A stretch of DNA of 64,000 bases from Paulinella micropora (lineage: Eukaryota > Cercozoa > Imbricatea > Euglyphida > Paulinellidae), in assembly GCA_019918135.1 (NCBI GenBank), contig WBZZ01002490.1, positions 186,001-250,000 on the forward strand, written 5' to 3'. This document shows, piece after piece, positions 31,376-40,375 of this stretch. A program made the position numbers and the translations under genes. The notes beneath the pieces were generated by a model. The model was not told where the DNA came from and searched no databases. It saw only the letters and a program-made list of their open reading frames with translations. Numbering within the stretch: the first letter of the stretch is position 1; every line of letters starts with the position of its first letter.

Positions 31376-32209
31376 CGGTTCGGGACGAAGTCTGCTACAG
31401 ATGTCACTATCATCTGGCGTGCCTCGCAAATGGCACATTCCTCCGTTACTCTTTTGTTTTAAAATCGCGGCGGATTGCAGCGCGTCGCCCGGACGGCAAC
31501 TGTGCCAGTCGCGGCGCGCCAGCAGCCAGTCGTTGAGCGCGGCCTCGGCCGCCTGGCACAATTCGCGCCCGGTGCCGGTGTCGTCGTCGTCGTCGTCCCT
31601 GAAGTTCGCATCGCACGCCAGCTCCAACACCAACCGCTGCAGGACGAGGCGCATGGCCGTGAGGTCGTCGGGCGGGGCCCCCTTGCGGCGCTCCCGCCAG
31701 TAGCTTCTGCGGCGTGCCCAGCCGCACCGCCTGCCTGAGCGCGGCGCCCCGGCACTCCCCGCCGGTGGGCCGAGCGCCAGTGTGCGTTCTGGCACACGCT
31801 GTTGCAATACAGCCTGGCGTGGCACGAGCCGCAGGAGCGCAGCCCCGTGGCCCCCGCTCGGCCGCAGGCGGCACAGCACAGCGGCGGAGAGACGGTCTGC
31901 CGGACCGCCCGTTATCGCGCTCCCTGAACTTTCTTGACCGTCTGGTCGTCTCAAGGTCAGCGAGGCCAGGGCCGTGTGCACATTGTCGGGATCCTCCCTG
32001 ATGTCCACGAGCGCGGAACTCACTACCAAGACCAGCTCCGAGCCGGTGGGCGGCGCGCTGTGCGCGAGGACGTCGCGCAGGGGCCTCGACTCGGGCTGGG
32101 CCAGTTGTTCCGCGGAGATGTGCTGCACTGCCAGGCTATCGCCGTCCCGCCCCAAGCGCAGGTACAGGAGCCTGCTGTCGGCGGCCACAGGCACACAAGG
32201 CGCCAGCAC
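31376..32209 (-). pseudogene. Decayed paralogue of the double-MYND gene
   Basis: Minus-strand stretches match the intact gene at 16,922: VAADSRLLYLRLGRDGDS corresponds to PAGDDSRLVSVRLGASP, LVLVVSSALVDI to LVVVITSAVVDI, LVLQRLVLELACD to LALQRAALELACD, and AALNDWLLARR to EALNDWLAARR. A MYND-type finger (CQNAHWRSAH) is present but not in the same frame. The gene looks broken about twice and its N-terminal part is absent. Its 3' end is fused to the tail of family X and to repeat sequence near 31,340-31,410. Confidence 0.7.
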
Positions 32210-32335
32210 ACCCTTCCACGGAACACACTGTCTCCAGCTCCACGGGACTCATGGAAAAGAAACTCCACCAGCGAACCGTGCCCTAAAAAGTGCCGCGCCA
32301 AGCAGCACAACTGCTAACGAGCCACGTGTTTCTAA

Positions 32336-32698
32336 TCACCTTCTTCGTCGCGCCGCCCTTGCGCTTCCCCGCCTCCGCAACCCCGCGGAGCTTGCGCTCT
32401 GCTTGCAGCTGCCCTGCACACCCTTCTCTTGGTGATATTTGTTGTACAGATTTTTGGCATGCTGTTGTGCACGTGGGCTGGCCTTGAAAGATACGAGTGA
32501 TTGAGTTGCTATCTTTTGTAGCTTTTTTTTCTCATTGGCCTGCAGGTTCTTCCCCGCATATGTCCGCGCCCATTCATGCCAAAGCTCTAGTTGATCTTGC
32601 GTATTGTCACAGCGAGGTTTTTTTGGTTTGGGAGGCCCGCTGCTCCGCGCAGGAGGGGTCTGGGCTCTCTCTCCGTGTTTATAGATATACCCTATGTA
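32336..32698 (-). CDS. Open minus frame with coding composition, no clear start
   Basis: The frame is open for 120 codons and ends at 32,336. It reads a Pro/Lys-rich start, then QDQLELWHEWARTYAGKN, NEKKKLQKIATQSLVSFKAS, QQHAKNLYNKYHQEKG, and ends in an Arg-rich tail. The Lys/Gln/Glu-rich helical pattern is protein-like, unlike the repeats. No ATG is present in the frame. It ends 25 bp before the divergent small gene at 32,723. The family was not recognised; it may be the remnant of a larger gene. Confidence 0.4.
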   Translation of the reverse strand, partial: YIGYIYKHGERAQTPPARSSGPPKPKKPRCDNTQDQLELWHEWARTYAGKNLQANEKKKLQKIATQSLVSFKASPRAQQHAKNLYNKYHQEKGVQGSCKQSASSAGLRRRGSARAARRRR

Positions 32699-32722
32699 TT
32701 ATACATGTCGCAGAGGTCTGGC

Positions 32723-33160
32723 ATGAGTAAGAGAGCACGCACTGACAAGCCAGAGGCAACCAAGACAGCAGAGGGTGTCAAGAAGATCGTGTTAGTCAAG
32801 CGCGGGAACGAAACTATCAATGAGGCCTGGTGCTGACAGGGGCAAGAGTTCCGCGAGCGTTACGCGGAGGTAGCCGACTCCGAGGAAAAACGCTTGAAGC
32901 TTTGCAAAGAGGTCGCGGAGTGCAGCGAAGACAAGCTTCGCGAACAGAATCACCTGCTTCTGCAAGCACTGTTGGGTGCAAGCAGAATTGCAGAGTCTCA
33001 TGAGGCAGCCATGGAGTCAATCCGAGAGATCGGCTGCGATAGTTGCTCTTACTACCCCTGTGAAAGCTGTGGAGAACTTTACCATACCGAAGACACATGT
33101 CCGTGCGGCTTTGACGAAGAAGGAGAAGAAGAAGAAGAAGAAGAAGAAGAGGATGAATAA
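32723..33160 (+). pseudogene. Small acidic coiled-coil/zinc-knuckle gene, apparently interrupted
   Basis: The ATG at 32,723 opens MSKRARTDKPEATKT. A charged helical part follows (EVAECSEDKLREQNHLLLQA), then a Cys-rich knuckle (CDSCSYYPCESCGELYHTED, ending CPCGF) and a poly-Glu tail encoded by a GAA microsatellite. The C-x2-C-x5-C-x2-C-G-x3-H pattern suggests zinc binding. The reading frame looks broken about once. No family was recognised. Confidence 0.5.
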
Positions 33161-33423
33161 GAAGCCTCGGACAGACGCCCCTTGTGTTCTACGCGATTTT
33201 TTTTCTTTCCTTTTTTTTAAGTTTCTTTAATTAAAACCAAAAGAAATTCTTACTTCAATTTGAAACAAAAAAAAAGCGAAGTGGAGGGAGAGGGATAGAG
33301 GGGAGGGTTTCAGCTCAGTACACGACCAAAATGCGTGCTTTGCCTTACCTTTCCCTCCCCCCAACCCCCTCCCCCTTTTTGTTTGGGGGAGGGGGCTAAT
33401 GTTTTTTTTTGCCATCAGTTTTG

Positions 33424-33462
<39 letters not shown>

Positions 33463-33504
33463 GCAGGTGAGGGCGGGTGTGAAGAACTTGTGTCTACGAA
33501 CAGC
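33161..33504. other. Spacer with GA microsatellite
   Basis: This is an AT-rich then pyrimidine-rich spacer between convergent genes. It includes a (GA)n run at 33,427-33,459, and no gene is seen. Confidence 0.5.
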
Positions 33505-34860
33505 CTAAAAAAAAACCTGGCCAGTTTTTTTTTTCTTCTGCCAGAGCTGCAAGTCCCTGTTATTTTGCTGATCGAGCGGCGTCCCGCTAAAGCTCAGGCT
33601 CGACAGCGCGGGGCTGCCCGCCAGTAGTTCGCACAAGTTCGCGACGCTCGCCACGTTCTCGAGCACCAGCTCGCGCAGGCGCGGCGTCGGGCCCAGGCCA
33701 CCCAGGTCCAGCCCAGACGCGCAGTCGGTGATCTTGAGCGTCTGCAGCCTGGGCGCACTGCCGAACCGCAGCTCTGACAGGCCAAGGCAGCCGGACAAAA
33801 CGACTCCTTCGGCCGTGGCCACGGCATGATCTACCTCCGCCAGGAACAAGGCCTTGGTAAAGGTCAGCCAACGCAGCTTAGGAAAGCAACGGAAAAAGTC
33901 CGAAGATCGCAGCGCCGCGTTAGAGAGTGTCAACGTTTCGACGCACAGCCTGACACTGAGGCCTGCGCACAATCTGTCGTCGAGCATGCCGTAGGCGTCG
34001 TGCCAGGCTAGGTGGCGCAGCTCGGGCAAGCGCGCCAGGCATTCTAGCAGGTCGACCACGTCCCGAGCCCCGAGCGCACCGTACTCGAGGCTCAGGCTTT
34101 GCAAATGTCTCAGGTACCCAAGGACAAGCACGGCGTTCGGGCCCACGGTGTGTGTCGAAGGAAACCGCAGGCTCCTGAGCTCGGAGAGCCCCGCTAGGCT
34201 GTTGGGACAAACGTCACTTCTGCAGTCTGGCAACGACAACGTGCGCAAGCGCGGCAGCAGCCGCAGCAGCGCGTCAAACGTGTAGAAGTCGTGGTACGAG
34301 CCTGTCAGGTCGAGATCCGTTAGCACCGGGAGCTGCGCGAGCCACTCCAGGTCGGGCAGCCAGCCGCACCTGAAGAAGCGAACTCGGCGCAGCCGGGCCA
34401 GCACGACCAGCGGCGACAGCACGACGCCAGTGATTCGTCGGCAGTACTCGAACGACAGCTGTTGGAGGTTCGTGAGTCCGGCCAGGGCCCGGACGTCGTC
34501 GGCGCGCGCTTCTCTTCTCCAGGACACCAACCGCAGCGAGCGGACGCCGTGCAATGAACCGGCGCACTCCGCCAGCGTCCCCGACCACTCGAACGCCGCG
34601 GTGTCGACCACCGCCTCGGTAATCGAAGAGCCGCGCGCACGCAGCGCGTGCCACGCCGCTGGACGTGGGAGGCAGGGCAGCACCAGCTCCCTGGGCCACC
34701 AGCGGTCGGAGCCCCACAGCCCGCCGCGGCACACTCGTGACAAACGCGGCAATTCTAGGTGCGGCAGAAAGGAAAGCAGCAGCCGGACCACGTCCGCCGA
34801 CGGACTGTCCTGGCTGGCAGCAATTTGCTTGCGCTTTCTACTGCGGTGCGGCCCGTTCAT
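33505..34860 (-). CDS. F-box/leucine-rich-repeat protein
   Basis: The protein has 451 residues from the ATG at 34,860. After a basic start (MNGPHRSRKRKQ) an F-box-like helix set reads VVRLLLSFLPHLELPRLSRV at about 24-43. Then come about twelve leucine-rich repeats of 22-27 residues, for example LTNLQQLSFEYCRRITGVVL and LRHLQSLSLEYGALGARDVV. F-box/LRR proteins are substrate receptors of SCF ubiquitin ligases: the F-box binds Skp1 and the LRR binds the target. Giant viruses of amoebae carry many such genes, presumably to redirect host ubiquitination (inference). The C-terminus is Lys-rich and ends near an A-run. Confidence 0.8.
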   Translation of the reverse strand: MNGPHRSRKRKQIAASQDSPSADVVRLLLSFLPHLELPRLSRVCRGGLWGSDRWWPRELVLPCLPRPAAWHALRARGSSITEAVVDTAAFEWSGTLAECAGSLHGVRSLRLVSWRREARADDVRALAGLTNLQQLSFEYCRRITGVVLSPLVVLARLRRVRFFRCGWLPDLEWLAQLPVLTDLDLTGSYHDFYTFDALLRLLPRLRTLSLPDCRSDVCPNSLAGLSELRSLRFPSTHTVGPNAVLVLGYLRHLQSLSLEYGALGARDVVDLLECLARLPELRHLAWHDAYGMLDDRLCAGLSVRLCVETLTLSNAALRSSDFFRCFPKLRWLTFTKALFLAEVDHAVATAEGVVLSGCLGLSELRFGSAPRLQTLKITDCASGLDLGGLGPTPRLRELVLENVASVANLCELLAGSPALSSLSFSGTPLDQQNNRDLQLWQKKKKTGQVFF

Positions 34861-35017
34861 CGACAGCTGTAAAAAAGAAACAGCTGTTGGGGAGAGGGGA
34901 GGGGGGCCGGCGCCAAGAAAAAAAAAAGAACGTTGGCCTCCCCCCCCTTTTTTTTAAAAAAAATCACAGCCTCTTCCATGGCCTGGAGTTGGCTGCCAGC
35001 CATCTTCGGACTTGTGA

Positions 35018-35632
35018 GCGCGCTGGATCCGTGCTGGACTAGGCTGCAGACCGCGCAAGTGTCCGTCATGCCAAGAACTCGTACCCTTAATCACGCACGA
35101 TAAATGCGCCACGTGCCTGCGCTTTTCGTGGCAGTGCGTCTGCAACGTGTGCACCTGCTGCAATCGACTGTTATGGGCTGGTTACGAGGCGCTGGAACCC
35201 TTTGTAAGTCACGCCCTGGCTCTGATATTACCCGGTGGCCTAGTGTACGTTACTGGTATGGTGCTCCGATTTGGGGCCGCTGTGGTAACCATAAGTGCGC
35301 TCCGTAGCGTTGGTTACAATGGCGCCTACGAAGCCCTGCAGCAGGGCGAAGAAGAAGGTCCGGATAATTCGGTCCAGGAACTCTGCGACCAAGCTCTACG
35401 GCTAGACGCCCCGAATGTAACCTCTACGATTATTCAAATGGCGGAGTTTAGGAGGCTGCACGGCCTGCTAGACAAAAGAGATTGGGACAGGGTGAGTAGT
35501 ATGCGCGTCCTCTGCCGGAATGCTGTACGTCAACAGGGAAAGCGCCACAGACCCCTTTGTTTTGTACAGGTTCAATACTCGCCACGACAACACCTGTCCG
35601 CAATTGGCGACAGCGAATATGGAAGGAAATAG
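35018..35632 (+). CDS. Zinc-knuckle plus membrane-segment protein, possible short intron
   Basis: The open frame reads KCPSCQELVPLITHDKCATC, then CVCNVCTCC, a RING- or ribbon-like cluster of about ten Cys. A hydrophobic stretch follows (ALALILPGGLVYVTGMVLRF, then GAAVVTISAL), likely one or two membrane segments, and then an acidic helical region (CDQALRLDAPNVTSTIIQMA). A membrane-anchored RING-like protein is one possibility, by inference. The frame has no ATG before the Cys cluster; an ATG in another frame at 34,978 starts a hydrophobic peptide, so the start is unsettled. AGG|GTGAGT at 35,491 and TTTTGTACAG at 35,569 would bound a 78-bp in-frame intron. Confidence 0.5.
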   Translation, partial: ARWIRAGLGCRPRKCPSCQELVPLITHDKCATCLRFSWQCVCNVCTCCNRLLWAGYEALEPFVSHALALILPGGLVYVTGMVLRFGAAVVTISALRSVGYNGAYEALQQGEEEGPDNSVQELCDQALRLDAPNVTSTIIQMAEFRRLHGLLDKRDWDRVSSMRVLCRNAVRQQGKRHRPLCFVQVQYSPRQHLSAIGDSEYGRK

Positions 35633-35734
35633 TGAGCCCATTTTTCACAATCATAATCGCTGTCAAATTTTTTCTCGCTGCGGACAGTCTAGTTTGTTTC
35701 GCCAAATATCTTGTTTTGACAACGCTTCTTGCGC

Positions 35735-35780
35735 CGTCGAGTTTTAATTCAGCGTGATTTTTCTTGCACTTTCTTGACGC
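35735..35780 (+). terminator. R1 element behind the zinc-knuckle gene
   Basis: CGTCGAGTTTTAATTCAGCG, then TTTTTCTTGCACTTTCTTGA, lies about 100 bp after the stop, in sense orientation. It matches the second form of R1. Confidence 0.45.
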
Positions 35781-36299
35781 CCCCGCCCGATCGAAACAAA
35801 CATAGAATTTAAAAGACCGGTGGCCAGAAAATCCTAGGTTCGAGAGAGGGAAGGGGCAGGGGTGTCGCGACGTCTTTGTGCTCACTGTTCTTCCTGTTGT
35901 TTGAATAGTACCGCGCCCGCCACCCCAGCTCAGCGCGTCGTTGCCGAAGCAGATGTACATTCCCTTTTCTCTGTTCTGTCTTCGAGCGTTTCTTTGTTTG
36001 GCTGCCTGCTGGAGTTAGCATGAAAAAAGCAGAGACATCCAGAGGCGACACTGTCGCTCCCCATGGCACTCGCGGCCATTACAAATGTTCCTAGAAGAGG
36101 GAAAGGGCGCGCTAAGAATGTAGTGTCGTAACTCCTCAGAGCAGCAGCAGGCGGTTCAGAGAGCGAGCGAGGAACACGCATTAAAAGAGTCCGAACAATG
36201 CAGGGAATTGTTACTACAGGATTGGTTGCAAGATTTTGTCAAGCTTTTAATTAAAAAATTCGTTTTTTTTTGTGCTCTTATCCCCCCCCCCCAAGGTGT
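35781..36299. other. Spacer without a recognisable gene
   Basis: The region is of mixed composition with no frame of convincing composition. It contains GGGCGCGCTAAGAATGTA (R1 right-end-like, near 36,106) and TTTGTCAAGCTTTTAATTAA (R1 centre-like, near 36,237), so remnants of R1 elements are present. Confidence 0.4.
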
Positions 36300-36367
36300 G
36301 TGATATGGCTAACAAAGGCAGTTCTGCCGAAAAAACTCTGCAGCACTGCCCTTTCCGGCCGTATCAC
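36300..36367. repeat. Imperfect inverted repeat (hairpin family H)
   Basis: The arms GTGATATGGCTAACAAAGGC (from 36,300) and the segment ending CGGCCGTATCAC (36,346-36,367) pair over 22 bp with about five mismatches. The tip is shared with the hairpin at 2,004-2,068. Confidence 0.6.
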
Positions 36368-36900
36368 TCCCCTGTAGAACAACAAAATTTAGCGCCAAAT
36401 AAACGGGCCGCTTCGGTATTTTTTTGCGGAGTTTTTAACGGTCGTTTTTCCGCGCAAAAAAACCGCGCGCCATTTTTTTTTTGCGCAAATGACAAGTTTT
36501 TCATAGTACCACCCTTCCCTCCTTCGGGGGAAAGAGGGAGCGGGAAGAGAAGGGGGAGGGGGAGAGAAGGGGAGCGAGAAGGGGAACGGGAGGGGGAGAG
36601 AGAAAGGGCGCCCCTCTCTCTCCCCTTCTCTTTTCCCTTCTCTTCCCCTTTAAACAAACAAAAAAAGGGGGGGGGGGGTGAGGGGGGGGGGCTTAGCGGA
36701 GGCGTTGCATGTATTAATTTTTTTGTAGATTCTGCGCCCTTCCCCTCCCCCCTTGCCCTTTCCCTGCTCCTTGAGCCCCCCGGGCTCAGGGGGCTCAGAG
36801 GGAGGGAAGAAAAGAAAGGGGGGAGGGGGGGGGGCGCCTCCCCCCTCTCTCTGGGGCCAAATGTTGCGCAAAAGAATGCGCTGAATTAAAGCTCGACGGT
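36368..36900. repeat. Spacer of GCGC-rich motifs and a purine/pyrimidine hairpin
   Basis: 36,385-36,490 has AT-rich sequence with AGCGCCAAAT, CCGCGCAAAA and CGCGCGCC motifs reminiscent of R3. 36,528-36,605 is almost pure purine and 36,606-36,650 almost pure pyrimidine, so the two can fold back. R6 in minus orientation and a GAGCCC-GGGCTC palindrome follow. No gene is present. Confidence 0.6.
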
Positions 36901-36914
36901 CTTACTTGGGGGTG

Positions 36915-36979
36915 TGCGCTAAGAATGTAAAAAAAAAATTAATAAAAAAATCCCTGACAAAGGTTTAATTTTGGCACGA
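36915..36979 (-). terminator. R1 element behind the 632-residue LRR gene
   Basis: Read on the minus strand: CGTGCCAAAATTAAACC, TTTGTCAGGG, a T-rich stretch with TTATTAATTT, then ACATTCTTAGCGC. It begins 34 bp after the stop of the gene at 37,013, in sense orientation. Confidence 0.55.
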
Positions 36980-37012
36980 TTGTGAATTTTTTTTATTATT
37001 CCGACCATTGAG

Positions 37013-38911
37013 CTATTCTTCCTTGTGCAAGGTCCAGCCCAAGGGTAATTTGTAGTTTGTAGGCAGCTGCATTTTTTGTAATCTTAATACGCTCCTCTTG
37101 TCTGCGTTGCTGTTTACAGGCAATGCCAGTGTTTGTAGCTTTTTACATTCGTGGAGTTCCAGTTCGATTTTGCGAGTCGTGGTTAGCTTGAAGGAAGCGA
37201 GCTCGTTGCAGCGGGTAAGGCTCAGCTCTATGCGTCCGCACTTCAAGTCCGGGGGCAGCGCAACTTCCTTGATGTTACATTTGTCGAACTGCAAGGACAG
37301 GACCCCTAAAATCTTGCACCCGGCAGGCAGTTCGAATTTCTCGATAAGGTTGCACCTGGAAAAGAACAGATTAACGCTCTTGCAAGTAAACCCCGGGGGC
37401 CACACAACTCTTGTAAGTTGCTCGCACTCGCGGAAGGTCAGGTCTAAAGTGTTGCATTGCGAACTAAATCGAAGCAGACTGAGCCCTTTGCAATCCCAAC
37501 AACGCATCTCGATGCTGGAGCAGACCAAATCCTCCGGGAGACATATTTTAGCGAGATTCGGACAGTCGGTGAATTTAAGGGTAAATTCGTCGACTTTCCT
37601 GACGACTTGTTTGGCATCGTCGGAGCTAATTTTGAAGGGGCTGGATATTTTAAAATCGGTAAGCTCGGGCAAAGTCGAAAATTCCAGCTTCAGTTTTGTA
37701 CAGCTCAGTTCTGCGGGCAGAACAAATTTAGCGAGAGCATCACAGATCGAAACATCTACTATAATGTTGCCATCAATGATCCAACCCCGGGGCAGCGCTA
37801 ATGCAGTGAGACTGGGCAACTGTTCGAGCTCTAGTTTGACGCCCTTGCCCCTAAGGTTGACGGGAAGTTTAACCCCACTGAGCTTGCCAGACAGACTGCA
37901 TCTTAGGTTCAGAAAGCCACTGACAGGCTCGTGGTTTGCTTTGGGAACGAATCTTACTGTTTCAAGCCCAGGACAATTGGTGATAGTAAAGCGGTCATTA
38001 AGCGCACCGAGACGCGCAGCGAGCGCGATCTTTCGTACAGGACAGTCGCTCAAAGTAACATGTCTGGCAGCTTCGACCTCTACTTCTAGGTTGTCTGTGC
38101 CCGACCGTTGGATAAGAAGCCATTCGAATCGATCCTTGTGATCCTCCGAACGTTCTGCCGTCAAAACAAACTTCTTAAGTTTTGCACAGTCGGCCAGCAA
38201 GAGGATATTGTAGCCCTCCAACTTGAGCTTCATCTGTATAAGGTGGAGTTCCTGGACCAGCCTGTTATGGACCCTGAATTCTTGCTTCTTTTGTAACTCC
38301 AGCGTCATGTTGTGCAAGCACAAATGCTTGATTGGAAAATCTGTTGTGAAAGGAAAGCAGTCCCCGTTGTTCTCATCCAGAATCAGATTATTCCCGATGT
38401 CTTGTATGTTGGATTGTCGCCTGGAAATAACTAAGACGTTGAGCTCCTTGTTATCCGCGGCACTGAAAAAGAGATCCTTGGTCACTCGGCTCATAGCTTT
38501 CCAGTAGTCTAGTTTGTCTTTGACAGCCAGGACTGGCATCGGAGCGAACTTGAGCTTTCTCCGGTTTTGCATTTCACTGACCAGCTGGTCCCATTCCTTT
38601 AGATCGCTCGGCGTCTTGAGCTCAGTCGTAAAGCCGGAGACGCTTGCACCATAAGTAACTCTATTGAGTAGCTCTCTATAGCTCCCAAGTTCGAACTTGT
38701 CCCGGGCATCGTCCAAACTTTCTCCGGGGAACAAGCAATAGCGGTAGAGGAGGTACCCCGCTATCAAAGCTTTCGCTCGCTCGTTGGGGTCGGCTTGAAT
38801 ATTGCGGCGCGTGGCATTTAGATTAGCCTCCGCCGTTTGGCCTGCGATGTCGGTAATAAGCTCGAAGAGGTCTGTGCTGGAAAGGACAGCGTCTTTGGCA
38901 CTGCCTGCCAT
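37013..38911 (-). CDS. Large leucine-rich-repeat protein (632 residues)
   Basis: It starts MAGSAKDAVLSSTDLF at 38,911. The N-terminal 200 residues are helical and may hold a degenerate F-box-like region. Then IKHLCLHNMTLELQKKQEF opens a long repeat domain of about 24-residue units with the pattern CxxLxxxxLPxxLxCxxxxL, for example CPNLAKICLPEDLVCSSIEM and CEQLTRVVWPPGFTCKSVNL. It is paralogous to the 722-residue protein at 50,223 on the other strand: both have FPxxxxxxIKHLCLHN, an ELxxxxxKLxLxxxNxLxLxxC block, and the same LRR style. Solenoids of this type bind proteins; the partner is unknown. The gene lies 69 bp behind the 360-residue LRR gene on the same strand, and an R1 element follows it. 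Confidence 0.78.
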   Translation of the reverse strand: MAGSAKDAVLSSTDLFELITDIAGQTAEANLNATRRNIQADPNERAKALIAGYLLYRYCLFPGESLDDARDKFELGSYRELLNRVTYGASVSGFTTELKTPSDLKEWDQLVSEMQNRRKLKFAPMPVLAVKDKLDYWKAMSRVTKDLFFSAADNKELNVLVISRRQSNIQDIGNNLILDENNGDCFPFTTDFPIKHLCLHNMTLELQKKQEFRVHNRLVQELHLIQMKLKLEGYNILLLADCAKLKKFVLTAERSEDHKDRFEWLLIQRSGTDNLEVEVEAARHVTLSDCPVRKIALAARLGALNDRFTITNCPGLETVRFVPKANHEPVSGFLNLRCSLSGKLSGVKLPVNLRGKGVKLELEQLPSLTALALPRGWIIDGNIIVDVSICDALAKFVLPAELSCTKLKLEFSTLPELTDFKISSPFKISSDDAKQVVRKVDEFTLKFTDCPNLAKICLPEDLVCSSIEMRCWDCKGLSLLRFSSQCNTLDLTFRECEQLTRVVWPPGFTCKSVNLFFSRCNLIEKFELPAGCKILGVLSLQFDKCNIKEVALPPDLKCGRIELSLTRCNELASFKLTTTRKIELELHECKKLQTLALPVNSNADKRSVLRLQKMQLPTNYKLPLGWTLHKEE

Positions 38912-38980
38912 TTTTATTTAGTCTTTATTTTTCTTACCTACCAAACACGAATTTAATAATCAGCATAATAAAAAAAAGCT

Positions 38981-40063
38981 CTAATTGCCTCGCGCGCCTA
39001 GAATCCCCTTGCGTTGCGTGAGGTTCATTTGCTGTAGCCCCGTTACTTTGGACAAGGTCGCCAGTGAATCTTTAGTAAGCTCCGGACAATACGAAAGATC
39101 GATTTTTTGGAGGCTGGGTAGCTTCTGCTTCTTGGGCCATCGCGACGTTTTTTCGCCCGTAAGCAAAGAGCAACGCGACAGATCAAGCTCCTCCAACTTT
39201 GGCAGGCAGTTTTGCGCCGACAGGTGGGGCCAGATCGCTTCTGTAAGCTTGAAGCAGCCCGACAGACTCAGGCGCCGCAGCCGAGGCAGCTGTGACAATA
39301 ACGCCGCAACTCCGGCGTCTGTGATCTTGGAACAACATGTCAGGTCCAGCAGTGCGAGCTTGGGGAAATTCTGCTCAGCTAGGCGGGCCAGCACGCAATC
39401 CTCAATCCAGGGGCAATAAGACAGATCTAGTTCTTGGAGCCGTGGATGGCCCGTTTGTGCAAAAAGGACCATAGCCTGGCTTTCTAGACCAAAGCAACGC
39501 TGAAGTACTAAGCGTTCGAGTTGGGGAAGATCGCCGAGCAGACTAATCAAACCCCCGCCTGTGATGATGGGGCAAGAGGAGCAGTCTAGCGTTTGGAGTT
39601 GAGGCGCCAGGCGGCCCACGTGCAAAAGGCCCTTGTTTGTGACCTTGGCGCAGCCCGCCAAGACCAGTCGCTGAAGCCGCGGGAAGCTTTCCAACAGAGC
39701 AGCCAGCATGTCGTCTGTGAGCTGAGAGGAGCCTGATAAATCCAGCTCCTCGACGCGAAGAACTGAGATAAAGGCCGAAAAGGCAGACAGGTCCGGGAGA
39801 GCTAACGACTTGCGCAGCAGAACCCTGCGGATAGGCACTCCGACCTGTGACCACGCAGGACCGTATTCCAGGAGCAACTGCCGATCCACCGCTTTGCCAA
39901 GATCAAGCTCAGACAGGTCGCCGCTTCGGCTGTGGTATTCCATGAAGTCCTCCATCGTGGTGGCGCCTGCTAGCACGCCAGCAGCCGAAAAAGGCTGAGA
40001 GGGGGCCGCCGGGGCAGGGACACGGGCTTTCTTGAGCTTACCAGCTCGCTGCCTTTTGGGCAT
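38981..40063 (-). CDS. LRR protein of the cysteine-containing (F-box LRR) type
   Basis: The protein has 360 residues from MPKRQRAGKLKKARV. A basic and Ala/Pro-rich N-terminus is followed by about ten repeats of 25-26 residues with the cysteine-containing consensus, for example LPRLRRLSLSGCFKLTEAIW and FPKLALLDLTCCSKITDAGV. This class is typical of FBXL-type SCF ubiquitin-ligase receptors and of many giant-virus proteins. A clear F-box is not visible at its own N-terminus, but an F-box-like fragment lies just upstream on the opposite strand (40,180-40,331). It is the upstream member of a two-gene minus-strand pair with the 632-residue LRR gene. Confidence 0.8.
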   Translation of the reverse strand: MPKRQRAGKLKKARVPAPAAPSQPFSAAGVLAGATTMEDFMEYHSRSGDLSELDLGKAVDRQLLLEYGPAWSQVGVPIRRVLLRKSLALPDLSAFSAFISVLRVEELDLSGSSQLTDDMLAALLESFPRLQRLVLAGCAKVTNKGLLHVGRLAPQLQTLDCSSCPIITGGGLISLLGDLPQLERLVLQRCFGLESQAMVLFAQTGHPRLQELDLSYCPWIEDCVLARLAEQNFPKLALLDLTCCSKITDAGVAALLSQLPRLRRLSLSGCFKLTEAIWPHLSAQNCLPKLEELDLSRCSLLTGEKTSRWPKKQKLPSLQKIDLSYCPELTKDSLATLSKVTGLQQMNLTQRKGILGARGN

Positions 40064-40179
40064 TGGCTAAAAATTGCGGATTGTGGCCAACCCGTCAGGG
40101 TGGTGGAGGGGGGGGGGGCACCCCCTTCCCTGTCCAAACCTGACCTTTGTGACATCTTCCACCGCTGTATTATCCCGTT

Positions 40180-40331
40180 TTTTGTTTTTTCCTTTGTTTG
40201 TATTGTTGGAGGAACTGCTGCGACATCTGTCCTCGTGGTCTCAGTCGTCCGTGGTCGTGCTGGGCACGACCTGTCGCAGCCTGAGCAAATGTCTTCTCCC
40301 GTTGGCGACCGAAACAGTATTACGAAAATGA
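40180..40331 (+). pseudogene. F-box-like fragment next to mosaic 4
   Basis: The plus frame reads LLEELLRHLSSWSQSSVVVL, then GTTCRSLSKCLLPLATE, matching the helical pattern of an F-box (L-EE-L--HL---- to ---C---). No ATG or downstream repeats accompany it, and repeat mosaic begins 45 bp later. It is probably the remnant of an F-box gene whose remainder was lost to repeats. Confidence 0.45.
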
Positions 40332-40375
40332 GGTTGATTATGATCTGGGTGGACCTGCTCGAGAAAGGTGTGCAG

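Noticed and set aside
37098-38141. 347-codon plus-strand frame opposite the LRR gene
   Set aside because: It lies wholly antisense to the 632-residue LRR gene, and its Ser/Arg/Leu-rich product shows no domain.
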